From NCBI GenBank assembly GCA_030591585.1, contig JAUVAS010000022.1:1-35738 (forward strand): a DNA stretch of 35,738 nucleotides. The letters are read 5' to 3'. The position numbers were made by a program, and so were the translations under genes. The notes below the pieces were generated by a model. That model did not search any database and was not told where the DNA came from. It saw only the letters and a program-made list of their open reading frames with translations. Origin of the DNA: Flavobacterium sp. (GTDB taxonomy: Bacteria; Bacteroidota; Bacteroidia; Flavobacteriales; Flavobacteriaceae). Below are positions 7,915 through 16,330 of the stretch, one piece after another (the stretch's first letter is position 1; each line of letters opens with the position of its first letter).

Positions 7915-8943
7915 GTGAAAAAAAAGTTGGGGCTTTTTAATAGCGTATTATATTGGATCAACTTAGTTGTTGCCTTCCTATTATTGATTTCTTTTGCGCT
8001 GCCTTATATTCCTCCAAAAAGTTTTCCAACCATTTCTCTGCTGAGTTTAGCTGTTTCTCCATTAATTATTCTCAATTTTTTGTTTGTACTGTATTGGTTG
8101 TTTAAACTAAAATTAAAAATAGTTTACTCTCTAATTGTCTTACTCATTGCACATTTTCATTTTGGGTCTTTTTTTCAATATACTTCGGAAGAAAACATTC
8201 CGGAAACTGAAAACTCATTAACTGTTTTATCGTATAATGTGCGTTTATTTAATGCCTATGAAGAAAACCCTCAACCCAAAGTCGTAGCTGAAACCTTTTC
8301 TGAATTAATTTTTTCTCAACAACCAGATGTGATTTGCATTCAAGAGTTTTATGCTAAAAATGAAGTGGATTTTTCAGCATATCCCTTTCAATTTATTTAT
8401 TTTAGAGGGAACGCAGATTTAGGACATGCCATTTTTTCTAAATATCCTATAGCTAATGAAGGTTCCTTCAATTTTAAAAACTCTAATAATAATACGCTTT
8501 ATGCAGATATTGTAAAAGGAAAAGATACGATTCGAGTTTATAATTTGCATTTACAATCTCTTGGAATTGTGCCTAGTATCAGCTCTTTGCAAGAAGAAGA
8601 TCAAGAACGATTTAGAAAAAGAACCTCCTATGCATTTATAAAACAACAAGAACAAGTCGAAAATATTTTAAACCACAAAAAATCGTCTTTACATCCAGGA
8701 ATTTTATGTGGAGACTTTAATAACACACCTTCTTCTTATGTGTATCATAAATTATCTGAGAATTTAAATGATGCCTTTGTTGAAAAAGGAAATGGAATTG
8801 GGACTACTTATTTTTTTGATTCATATCCAACTCGAATTGATTATATTTTAGTTTCAGATGAATTAGAGATTGTGAAATTTGAAACTATAAAAAAAACTTT
8901 TTCAGATCATTATCCGATTACAGCAAAACTAATATGGGAGTAA
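7915..8943 (+). CDS. Membrane-anchored endonuclease/exonuclease/phosphatase family protein
   Basis: This 342-aa protein begins with three hydrophobic helices (about 10-30, 38-60 and 64-82), followed by an EEP (DNase I-like) hydrolase domain. The fold's motifs are in order: LSYNVRLFN, the metal-binding Glu in ICIQEF, HLQSLG, CGDFNNTPSS with catalytic Asp/Asn, RIDYILVS and the terminal SDHYPI. The substrate could be a nucleic acid or a phosphoester lipid or sugar; the sequence does not decide. A GTG start 12 nt after the rhomboid stop is used, since no ATG fits. It is the last gene of the forward cluster and its stop lies 2 nt from that of the convergent WbqC gene. Confidence 0.9.
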   Translation: MKKKLGLFNSVLYWINLVVAFLLLISFALPYIPPKSFPTISLLSLAVSPLIILNFLFVLYWLFKLKLKIVYSLIVLLIAHFHFGSFFQYTSEENIPETENSLTVLSYNVRLFNAYEENPQPKVVAETFSELIFSQQPDVICIQEFYAKNEVDFSAYPFQFIYFRGNADLGHAIFSKYPIANEGSFNFKNSNNNTLYADIVKGKDTIRVYNLHLQSLGIVPSISSLQEEDQERFRKRTSYAFIKQQEQVENILNHKKSSLHPGILCGDFNNTPSSYVYHKLSENLNDAFVEKGNGIGTTYFFDSYPTRIDYILVSDELEIVKFETIKKTFSDHYPITAKLIWE

Positions 8944-8945
8944 TT

Positions 8946-9569
8946 TTAAAATTCTAATTGCTGCCCCTCTAAATAACTTACTGCATTGGTCCCTTCATTA
9001 AACAGTAAATCTAGGATTGATAGGTTGGGAATAAATTTATAGTTACTTCCTAATACTTGATTGTAGGGCGTAAGATTATGGTCTGATTTTAATTTTGAAT
9101 TAGCAAGAAACCGTAAGTCGGTTTGTGGGGGTATTTTTAAATATTCTTCAGTAAATGTAAATGGAATATCGATATCTAATAATTCACAAATCATTTTAAA
9201 TACATCCATATTAAAATCTAAAAGGGATGTTGCAGGATTAAAAAACAATGGTTTTAAATCGTCTTCGTAATATTCAAAATAGGGAGAAGTTCGGTAGGCA
9301 GATTCTAAGGATTTCCAATGTTGAACTTGCCAAGGAAAAGCATTTTCAATTTGAACGTTTTTTGATTTTATTTTTTGTCCGTTTGTAGCATGTTTTATAG
9401 GAATACTTAAGAGTAACTTTCCGTTGCTATGTGCAATATAAGCACGACTTCTATAGCTTTGCTTTTGGTAATTCCCGGAAACTTCAAAAACAACATTCTC
9501 CGCCTGAATCATCGCTGCCATTTGTACAATGGAAGGAAAATAAGTAGGATGTACGAGAATGGAATTCAA
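8946..9569 (-). CDS. WbqC-like family protein
   Basis: The 207-aa protein starts with the family hallmark HPTYFPSI and contains the later IPIKHATNGQKI, WQVQHWKSLESAYRTSPYFEYYEDDL and LGSNYKFIPNLSILDLLFNEG regions (shown here as fragments only). WbqC-like proteins are found in O-antigen and polysaccharide contexts and also as a stand-alone conserved Bacteroidetes gene next to lepB; the biochemical role is not established. No ATG is available after the in-frame TGA upstream, so the start is TTG at 9567-9569, directly before the conserved segment. It follows lepB by 29 nt and is probably the last gene of the parAB-dapB-lepB operon. Confidence 0.85.
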   Translation of the reverse strand: MNSILVHPTYFPSIVQMAAMIQAENVVFEVSGNYQKQSYRSRAYIAHSNGKLLLSIPIKHATNGQKIKSKNVQIENAFPWQVQHWKSLESAYRTSPYFEYYEDDLKPLFFNPATSLLDFNMDVFKMICELLDIDIPFTFTEEYLKIPPQTDLRFLANSKLKSDHNLTPYNQVLGSNYKFIPNLSILDLLFNEGTNAVSYLEGQQLEF

Positions 9570-9598
9570 AATATTTTTTTCAGGATTCAGTCATTAAA

Positions 9599-11212
9599 TT
9601 AGGCTTTCTTTTTTCTTTTTCTAAAAAAGTCAAAAGCAAACCAAGCTCCTAATAAAATAACAAAGTATTTAAAATACGATACGGGTTCTCCATCACCACC
9701 AACGGTTGTAAAGAGGCGCTCAGTTCGTATTTTGTCAAAACCTTTAGCATTGCTATCAAGGCTCATCCATACAAATACAGGTTTACCTACTACGTGATTA
9801 AAGGGTACATATCCCCACATACGAGCGTCTTCAGAGTTGTCTCTATTATCCCCCATCATCCAATAATAATCTTGTAAAAAGGTATATTCAGTTAGTAATG
9901 TCCCGTTAAGAAACACTTCTATTCCAGATAAAGTGATGGTATTGTTGATACCTAATTCACTTCCGTCATACACTTCTATTATGCGTTTATAGAGAGAAAT
10001 GTTTTCGATGGTGATACCTACCGTTACTCCTTCTTGTGGAATATAAATGGGTCCGAAAAATTTAGAATTCCAAGGTTGTCTAGGGTCGTGAGGAAAAACT
10101 CTTGGATCCCAATTACCTTTTTCTTTTTCAATTTTTTCAATATCTACGACTTGAGAAATACTCTTCATTTTCTGAAATGCTTCTTCAGTTAAATGTGCAT
10201 AATGAGTAAATACTTTATTTGTTCTATCAATATTAATTAAATAAATATCTGAAACCCCAAATTGGCTAGCTACAAAATCGGTTGGAATGCTGGTGTATTT
10301 CCCATTATTTCCTGTTTTAACAAAAGCTATTTTCGAATTTATTTTATATAAAAACTGTAATCTTGCCCTTCCTGGCAATACATTTTGTTTTCCGTTAATA
10401 TAAACAAAGCCATCTCTTACCTCTAATGAATCTCCGGGGGTACCAACACAGCGTTTTACATAATTCGATTTTTTGTCAATGGGTTTATAATGATACTTTC
10501 CATCACCATACTGCTGAAATGCATTCACTGTATCTACAGGCCAGTTAAAGACAACAATATCATTTCGTTTTATATCTTGAAATCCCGGAATTCTAAAATA
10601 GGGAAGTTGAGGCTTTGTAGTGTATGATTTTTTTCTTAATACTGGAATAGTGTCATGTACCATTGGGAATGAAACTGCGGTCATTGGAGCTCTAGCACCA
10701 TAATGAAATTTACTAACAAATAAGAAATCTCCTACCAACAATGTTTTTTCCAGTGAAGAAGTAGGTATGGTAAAAGGCTGCATTACATACGTATGAACAA
10801 TGGTTGCGGCGATAATGGCAAATAAAATTGAACTCGTCCATTCACCAACGGCGGTTCTAGGTTTTAAACTTCTATCTTTAATGTAGGTAACATCTTGTGT
10901 GTAATTGATATAATAGATATAAAATCCACCTGTAAAAACTCCTAAAAAAGTGTCGGTATTACTATTTTTTCCAAAGCTTCTAAGCGTTTCTACCCAAATT
11001 ACAGGAAACATAATTAAGTTAACTATAGGGACAAAAAGTAAAATTGTTAACCAAGGTGAGCGATTGATAATCTTCATTAAAACAACTGCATTATAAACAG
11101 GAATTAATGCCTCCCAAGCCTTTCTTCCTGCAAGGGTATAAAGTTTCCAAGTTCCTGCAAAGTGTATTAGCTGTACTATTAATATAAGAAGTAATAAGGT
11201 TGTAAATGTCAT
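9599..11212 (-). CDS. lepB: Signal peptidase I, long Bacteroidetes form
   Basis: LepB removes signal peptides from exported proteins at the periplasmic face of the inner membrane. At 537 aa it is much longer than the E. coli enzyme. Residues 1-105 form an extra membrane domain (three or four helices, DUF5684-like). A transmembrane helix follows at about 127-145, then the catalytic Ser153 in IPTSSLEKTL and the general-base Lys253 in YVKRCVGTPGD. The GDNRDNSEDARMWGYVP box lies near the C-terminus, followed by a final hydrophobic helix and a basic tail. A large insertion sits between the Lys box and the GDNRDNS box. The gene lies 14 nt downstream of dapB in the same orientation. Confidence 0.95.
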   Translation of the reverse strand: MTFTTLLLLILIVQLIHFAGTWKLYTLAGRKAWEALIPVYNAVVLMKIINRSPWLTILLFVPIVNLIMFPVIWVETLRSFGKNSNTDTFLGVFTGGFYIYYINYTQDVTYIKDRSLKPRTAVGEWTSSILFAIIAATIVHTYVMQPFTIPTSSLEKTLLVGDFLFVSKFHYGARAPMTAVSFPMVHDTIPVLRKKSYTTKPQLPYFRIPGFQDIKRNDIVVFNWPVDTVNAFQQYGDGKYHYKPIDKKSNYVKRCVGTPGDSLEVRDGFVYINGKQNVLPGRARLQFLYKINSKIAFVKTGNNGKYTSIPTDFVASQFGVSDIYLINIDRTNKVFTHYAHLTEEAFQKMKSISQVVDIEKIEKEKGNWDPRVFPHDPRQPWNSKFFGPIYIPQEGVTVGITIENISLYKRIIEVYDGSELGINNTITLSGIEVFLNGTLLTEYTFLQDYYWMMGDNRDNSEDARMWGYVPFNHVVGKPVFVWMSLDSNAKGFDKIRTERLFTTVGGDGEPVSYFKYFVILLGAWFAFDFFRKRKKKA

Positions 11213-11226
11213 TTTAATTGTATTCG

Positions 11227-11927
11227 TTATTTAATTTGTAAAACATCTTTCATCGTAAAGATGCCTTTTTTATTCTGAAGCCATTCCGCGGCAAGAATAG
11301 CCCCTATTGCAAAACCTTCTCTGCTATGTGCTTCGTGTTTTATTGATATTGTATCAATATTTGATGTATAATTAATAATATGTGTTCCTTTTACATCCTC
11401 TTTTCGTTGGGCTGTAATTGTAAGGTCTTGTTTAGAATCACTATCTAATTTCCAAGTTTTTTTATCTGAATGTTTCAAGATTCCTTCAGCTAATGTAATT
11501 GCTGTACCACTTGGTGCATCCTTTTTTGTGTATGATGAATTTCTTCTATAGATACTTTATATTCTTTCCACGGTTCCATCATTTTTGAAACATACTCATT
11601 AATATTAAAAAATAGATTTACACCCACGCTAAAGTTGGACGCATAGATAAAACTTCCGTTACGTTTTTTACATAACTTTACCATGTCATTATAGTTATTT
11701 AACCATCCTGTGGTTCCTGAAATTACAGGGATATTATTTTCTAAACAAAGTTTTATATTGTTAACAGCAGCTTCAGGTGTAGAAAATTCAATAGCGACAT
11801 CTGCTTTTGATAGATCTTCTGATGTCGAATTGCAATTCGATTTAAAAACAATACTATGCCCTTTTTGTAAAGCTAATTTCTCAATGGTTTTTCCCATTTT
11901 CCCATATCCTAATAATGCTATCTTCAT
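11227..11927 (-). pseudogene. dapB: 4-hydroxy-tetrahydrodipicolinate reductase, frame interrupted by one base
   Basis: DapB reduces hydroxy-tetrahydrodipicolinate in the lysine/diaminopimelate pathway. The N-terminal part (11490-11927) has the GYGKMG nucleotide-binding motif (residues 7-12), GTTGW and EEIHHTQK, then leaves frame and stops. One frame over, translation continues as KDAPSGTAITLAEGIL and runs to the normal C-terminus (stop at 11227). Adding one A to the six-A run (11522-11527, T6 on the + strand) restores an uninterrupted protein of about 233 aa with an intact HHxxKxDAPSGTA catalytic signature. All other sequence looks under selection, so a sequencing error, a recent mutation or recoding is likelier than an old pseudogene. 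The start overlaps the DUF5683 stop by 4 nt (ATGA). Confidence 0.9.
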
Positions 11928-12520
11928 TTTATAGTATATTTTAGGGATAATCCATAATTTGCTTGTGAATTAATAGGATTGATGTTGAAATTTGGTTCTA
12001 AAGAAAGATCATCATTTACATTAAACTGTCGTAAATGTGCATCTACATTAGCATCTATAATATTTAATAAATAAAATATACCCGTTACAACAATGCTAAG
12101 ATCTTTGTCTTTTTGAGCGTCTTTTTGAGCATCCCGTAACCTTTCATCTGATACGATAGCTGTTGCTCCATCACCCCAAAATTCGTCATCTGTAAAGCCA
12201 GCTAATCGCCTTTTGTACGCATTTCTAAAACGATCATATTCTTTATCATTTTGAATATAAAAATAAATACCAACTCCCATCCCCGCATAAATAATGGGAA
12301 TTTTCCAATATTTTTTATTGTAGGCTTGTCCTAGACCAGGAAGAACAGCAGAGTAAAAAGCTGCCGTTGCTGGCGCTAGAGGTTTATACTCTTCTTTAAC
12401 AACAACGGTTTCTTCTATAATTAACCCATTTTCTTTTTTAATAAAAAGAGAATCAGATTTTTGAGCAACGATTGAAGTTGTAAAAAAAACAAATAAGATG
12501 AAGAGAATATTAGTTTTCAC
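11924..12520 (-). CDS. DUF5683 domain membrane protein
   Basis: The 198-aa protein has an N-terminal signal peptide (hydrophobic residues about 4-18, cleavage near VAQ). Its conserved PATAAFYSAVLPGLGQAYN segment is typical of DUF5683 and is followed by KKYWKIPIIYAGMGVGIYFY and a second hydrophobic stretch. The family is found almost always beside parB and dapB in Bacteroidetes. The function is unknown, and an envelope location is inferred from the signal peptide and hydrophobic segments. Its start overlaps the parB end by 11 nt and its stop overlaps the dapB start by 4 nt, so translation within the operon is probably coupled. Confidence 0.88.
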   Translation of the reverse strand: MKTNILFILFVFFTTSIVAQKSDSLFIKKENGLIIEETVVVKEEYKPLAPATAAFYSAVLPGLGQAYNKKYWKIPIIYAGMGVGIYFYIQNDKEYDRFRNAYKRRLAGFTDDEFWGDGATAIVSDERLRDAQKDAQKDKDLSIVVTGIFYLLNIIDANVDAHLRQFNVNDDLSLEPNFNINPINSQANYGLSLKYTIK

Positions 12521-13412
12521 TTTTAAGTATATTCAAGATGCGAAGAAAATCATTTTTATCCTTAAAAGGAACGGTTAATTGACCTTTTCCTCCACCAGAA
12601 GTTTTAATGGTAACCTTACTTTCTAATAATTCGGAAAGGGCTGTTTTTGCCGAATTCAAATAGGAGGGAAGCGCCTTTTTATTAATTACTTCCTTTTTTT
12701 CTGATGGTGATTTAAGTTGTCTTACCAATGCTTCCGTTTCTCTTACTGAAAGGTTTTTAGAAATAATTTTTTCGTAAATATCTAATTGATATCCGAAGTT
12801 TTCAAGATTAATTAATGCTCTTCCATGACCCATGCTAATAAAACCATCTCGCATTCCTGTTTGAATGATAGGGTCTAATTTTAATAAACGTAAATAATTA
12901 GCGATGGTAGATCTATTTTTTCCTACTCTGTTGCTCAATGCCTCTTGAGTTATTTCAATTTCTTCAATTAGACGTTGGTAGGATAAAGCAATTTCAATAG
13001 GGTCTAAATCTTGTCGTTGAATATTTTCAACCAAGGCCATTTCAAGAGATTCTTGATCATTGGCAATTCGAATAAATGAAGGAATCGTTTCTAATCCAAT
13101 TAGTTTTGAAGCGCGATACCTACGTTCTCCACTAACTAACTGAAATTTATTAAAACCTAATTTCCGAACTGTAATAGGTTGAATAACCCCTAGTTCTTTA
13201 ATAGAGGAGGCTAATTCTCTAAGGGATTCTTCATTAAAACTAGAACGAGGTTGAAATGGATTCATTTCAATCGTATCTAATTCTAATTCAACGATACTCC
13301 CAACAACTTTATCGGCATTTTTATCTGTAGCAGATTTAATATCGTTAGCAGAATCTTTCAGAAGCGCAGAAAGACCTCGACCTAAGACTTGTTTTTTAGT
13401 TGCTTTTGCCAT
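12510..13412 (-). CDS. parB: Chromosome partitioning protein ParB (Spo0J family)
   Basis: ParB binds parS sites near the origin, spreads as a CTP-dependent clamp and works with ParA in origin segregation. The 300-aa product has the N-terminal GRGLSALL ParA-interaction motif (residues 11-18). The CTPase/ParB boxes are GERRYRAS (95-102) and ENIQRQDL (129-136). The helix-turn-helix is at about 155-176 (TQEALSNRVGKNRSTIANYLR, given in part) and a C-terminal dimerisation region follows. It starts 3 nt after the parA stop. No consensus parS (TGTTTCACGTGAAACA-like) site was seen in this window. Confidence 0.97.
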   Translation of the reverse strand: MAKATKKQVLGRGLSALLKDSANDIKSATDKNADKVVGSIVELELDTIEMNPFQPRSSFNEESLRELASSIKELGVIQPITVRKLGFNKFQLVSGERRYRASKLIGLETIPSFIRIANDQESLEMALVENIQRQDLDPIEIALSYQRLIEEIEITQEALSNRVGKNRSTIANYLRLLKLDPIIQTGMRDGFISMGHGRALINLENFGYQLDIYEKIISKNLSVRETEALVRQLKSPSEKKEVINKKALPSYLNSAKTALSELLESKVTIKTSGGGKGQLTVPFKDKNDFLRILNILKSEN

Positions 13413-13415
13413 GTA

Positions 13416-14183
13416 TTATTTTTCGTTTTTCTCAATTAATTCTTGAGCCATATTCAGATAATTATTGGCACCTTTACTTCCAGCGTCATAACTAATAATA
13501 CTTTCTCCAAAACTGGGTGCTTCCCCTAAACGTACATTTCGTTGAATGATTGTTTTAAAAACCATCTTATCGAAGTGTTTTTTAACCTCTTCAACTACTT
13601 GATTGGAAAGTCTTAGCCTAGAATCGTACATCGTTAATAATAGTCCTTCAATATCCAATTCAGGATTGTGTATTTTCTGAATACTTTTTATCGTGTTTAA
13701 TAATTTCCCTAATCCTTCCAATGCAAAATACTCACATTGAATAGGAATAATTACTGAATCTGCAGCAGTCAAAGCATTTAAGGTTATCAGCCCTAAAGAT
13801 GGCGCACAGTCTATAATGATATAATCGTAGGAATCTAAAATAGGTTTAATTGCTTTTTTAAGCATATACTCCCTGTTTTCCAAATTGACCAACTCAATTT
13901 CTATGGCAACCAAATCTATATGCGAAGGAATAATATCTACATTAGGTGAATTAGTAGACACAATAGCCTCTTTAGCTTTTACCGCATGTTCTAAGAGGCG
14001 ATAAGTGCCTTTTTCAACACTGTCTACATCAATACCTAACCCCGATGAAGCATTCGCTTGCGGATCTGCATCAATCAATAACACCTTTTTTTCTAAGACA
14101 CCCAAAGAAGCAGCAAGGTTTATTGCAGTGGTTGTTTTTCCAACACCTCCTTTTTGATTAGCTATAGCGATTATTTTTCCCAT
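13416..14183 (-). CDS. parA: Chromosome partitioning ATPase ParA (Soj)
   Basis: ParA is a deviant Walker ATPase that forms DNA-bound dimers and moves ParB-bound origins. The 255-aa chromosomal-type protein has KGGVGKTT (11-18) with the signature Lys, the switch region IIDCAPSLG, and the LRLSNQVVEEVK and RLGEAPSFG segments typical of Soj. There is no N-terminal HTH, so it is the chromosomal and not the plasmid P1 type. It is the first gene of the parA-parB-DUF5683-dapB-lepB-WbqC operon. The upstream 84 bp contain a near-match to the -7 element (TAATCTTG) but nothing perfect. Confidence 0.97.
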   Translation of the reverse strand: MGKIIAIANQKGGVGKTTTAINLAASLGVLEKKVLLIDADPQANASSGLGIDVDSVEKGTYRLLEHAVKAKEAIVSTNSPNVDIIPSHIDLVAIEIELVNLENREYMLKKAIKPILDSYDYIIIDCAPSLGLITLNALTAADSVIIPIQCEYFALEGLGKLLNTIKSIQKIHNPELDIEGLLLTMYDSRLRLSNQVVEEVKKHFDKMVFKTIIQRNVRLGEAPSFGESIISYDAGSKGANNYLNMAQELIEKNEK

Positions 14184-14267
14184 AAATTTGAAGCAAGATT
14201 ATTGAGTTTAAAAATACGATTATTTATGAGGAATGGAAATGAATTTTGTTAACAGGTAATCAACAAA

Positions 14268-15149
14268 TTATTTATTCTTTTTTGAACGAATCATCATTTC
14301 TAACATATCCCACATTTCTTCAGGGATTTCCTCCAACATATTCATTTGCCCTGCGCCTTTTAACCATTCTCCACCATCAATGGTAATCACCTCGCCATTA
14401 ACATATGCAGAGAAATCTGAAACTAAATAGGCTGCCAAATTTGCTAATTCTTGATGTTCACCAACACGTTTTAAAGGAACCTTTTTCGCAAAATCGAATT
14501 TGTCCTTCAAATCCCCTGGCAACAATCTATCCCAAGCTCCTTTTGTTGGGAACGGTCCCGGAGCAATGGCATTAAAACGCATTCCGTATTTTGCCCATTC
14601 CACAGCTAAAGAGCGTGTTAAAGCTAAAACCCCTGCTTTTGCAGTAGCACTTGGTACAACATAAGCAGAACCTGTCCAGGCATACGTAGTTACAATATTT
14701 AAAACTACTTTATCAGTTTCTTTTTTATCAATCCAATATTTTCCGAAAGCTAGTGTACAGTTTTTTGTGCCTTTTAAAACAATATCAATAATGGTATCGA
14801 AAGCATTTGCAGAAAGACGCTCGGTAGGAGAAATAAAATTACCAGCAGCATTGTTAAGTAATACATCTACTACTCCAAATTCTTTAACTGAAGCTTTTAG
14901 CATAGCCTCTACTTGATCGTAATGACGAACATCACATTGTACAGGAAGTACTTTTCCTCCTGTTTTTTCTTCTAATTCAGCTTTTACTTTATGTAATTTT
15001 TCAATGTTTCTTGAAGTAATCACCACATTGGCACCTAATTCGAGAAAGTATGTGGTCATTGCTTTTCCAAGTCCGCTACCGCCTCCGGTTACTACGATTG
15101 TTTTTCCTTTTAAAGCATCGTCACGAAGCATTTTTTTTGTGTAGTTCAT
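14268..15149 (-). CDS. SDR oxidoreductase, 2,4-dienoyl-CoA reductase (DECR) type
   Basis: This 293-aa short-chain dehydrogenase has the cofactor motif TGGGSGLG (21-28) and NNAAGNF (about 99-105), which is typical of dienoyl-CoA and enoyl-CoA reductases. The usual YxxxK is replaced by the DECR arrangement Tyr156, Ser167 and Lys171 (within TYAWTGSAYVVPSATAK), with the same spacing as mammalian DECR1. The protein would therefore reduce 2,4-dienoyl-CoA with NADPH during beta-oxidation of polyunsaturated acids. It starts 5 nt after the ATPase stop and may share the promoter and operators at 16315-16362. An enoyl-CoA reductase of the same subfamily is the main alternative. Confidence 0.85.
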   Translation of the reverse strand: MNYTKKMLRDDALKGKTIVVTGGGSGLGKAMTTYFLELGANVVITSRNIEKLHKVKAELEEKTGGKVLPVQCDVRHYDQVEAMLKASVKEFGVVDVLLNNAAGNFISPTERLSANAFDTIIDIVLKGTKNCTLAFGKYWIDKKETDKVVLNIVTTYAWTGSAYVVPSATAKAGVLALTRSLAVEWAKYGMRFNAIAPGPFPTKGAWDRLLPGDLKDKFDFAKKVPLKRVGEHQELANLAAYLVSDFSAYVNGEVITIDGGEWLKGAGQMNMLEEIPEEMWDMLEMMIRSKKNK

Positions 15150-15154
15150 ATAAT

Positions 15155-16291
15155 TTAATTATTCATTATGTAGCGTTTGTTTAACCAAAGTTTAAATAAA
15201 GGGTCTTGGAATGTTATATTTTTTCCTTGTCTGTCTATAATTTCTTTGTCTATTAACGCTTTTTTTATCTTATTTACATTCCCAGAAGTCCCTAGCTTAT
15301 ATTTCGAAATTGTGTTTTTTCCACTTAATTGCTGTTCATTATTACACAAAGCTTTTAAAAAATTTACTTGTGTATTGCTTAAATAATCGAGTTCTTTAAT
15401 AAACAAGATTTCATATTGATTAAGCAATTGGTCCATCGATTTTTCAATAATTTCTTCAGTACAGACACTTGTAGTATTTAACCAAACCATGTTGGCAAAC
15501 TGTTGCACAAAATACGAATGATTTTCAACTAGATTAGCAACTTCTGAAGCTAATTGTGAAGAAATTCGTTTTTGATTTGTTTTAAATCTTCTAACAATAT
15601 ATTTTTTCCAGTGGTCATTTGTTATTTTTGAAAGAAATAACACCTCTCCAAATTTATAAAACGGCATGGATTTACTTTCAAATAGCTGCGTCATCATATG
15701 TTGTTTGCTGCCATAGATGATGTAGGAAGCTTTTTGATGGTATTGCCAATTTGCACGTAATTTTTTCTGAAACGCCAGAGGATACTTAAAATGTGATATG
15801 TTCTGAAATTCATCTAAGCAAATTACAATCTGAATTTTTTTCTTTTTTGAAATTAATTCTGGGAGGTTTAGTATTTCTGAAGGGTCTTTTTTAACCTCAT
15901 CCCAATCAAAACTTAACGATAAATTAGTTGAAGGATCTACGCCAAAGCTCAATTTTGGAATTAACTTTTTAAACAACAACTTAGAAAGTTTTATTTGTTC
16001 TTCCCATTTTGAAGCACCTGCATTAATGACATTGGTGGCGAAAATTTTGTAAAATTCCTCTTCGGTTCTAATATTAAACAAGTCGATATAACAGATTTTA
16101 ATAGACTTGTTTGTTTTACTAAGTTCATTGGTGGCAATGTGTACGAGCGATGATTTGCCCCATCTTCGCGGAGAGATTAATGTAATGTTTATTTGAGATA
16201 AGATATTTTGTTTTATAAAATCTATTTCAAATTGTCTATTTACAAAAAATTGCTTTTCTATAACTTTACCAAATTTAAATGGCAGCCCCAT
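15155..16291 (-). CDS. AAA/STAND-like ATPase (archaeal ATPase family)
   Basis: This ATP-binding protein is 378 aa from the ATG at 16291. A TTG six codons upstream is possible but less likely, because the conserved GLPFKFGKVI segment begins at the ATG. Walker A is SPRRWGKSSL, of the GxRRxGKS type, and Walker B is ICLDEFQN. A winged-helix-like C-terminus (about 320-375) follows. Such PF01637-like ATPases occur in many, often variable, copies in Bacteroidetes and archaea and have no settled function. The gene lies between tandem operator-like palindromes and the DECR gene. It may be an insertion into that unit, but no direct repeats or mobile genes mark one. Confidence 0.8.
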   Translation of the reverse strand: MGLPFKFGKVIEKQFFVNRQFEIDFIKQNILSQINITLISPRRWGKSSLVHIATNELSKTNKSIKICYIDLFNIRTEEEFYKIFATNVINAGASKWEEQIKLSKLLFKKLIPKLSFGVDPSTNLSLSFDWDEVKKDPSEILNLPELISKKKKIQIVICLDEFQNISHFKYPLAFQKKLRANWQYHQKASYIIYGSKQHMMTQLFESKSMPFYKFGEVLFLSKITNDHWKKYIVRRFKTNQKRISSQLASEVANLVENHSYFVQQFANMVWLNTTSVCTEEIIEKSMDQLLNQYEILFIKELDYLSNTQVNFLKALCNNEQQLSGKNTISKYKLGTSGNVNKIKKALIDKEIIDRQGKNITFQDPLFKLWLNKRYIMNN

Positions 16292-16314
16292 AATCGGTTG
16301 TTTCCTCAAAACTA

Positions 16315-16322
16315 CAAATTTA
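16315..16322 (-). promoter_or_regulatory. Probable -7 promoter element for the ATPase-reductase pair
   Basis: On the minus strand TAAATTTG matches TAnnTTTG, 23 nt upstream of the ATG at 16291. The tandem palindromes at 16331-16359 cover the expected -33 region, so a bound repressor would block polymerase. Confidence 0.55.
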
Positions 16323-16330
16323 TTATCAGC

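Noticed and set aside
11227..11478. A separate 83-aa gene after the short dapB frame
   Set aside because: Its apparent start codon is a TTG encoding Leu in the restored DapB frame; the sequence is the C-terminal part of the same protein.
12500..14267. A parS site near parAB
   Set aside because: I looked for TGTTTCACGTGAAACA-like palindromes and found none; the CACGT words seen elsewhere lack symmetry.
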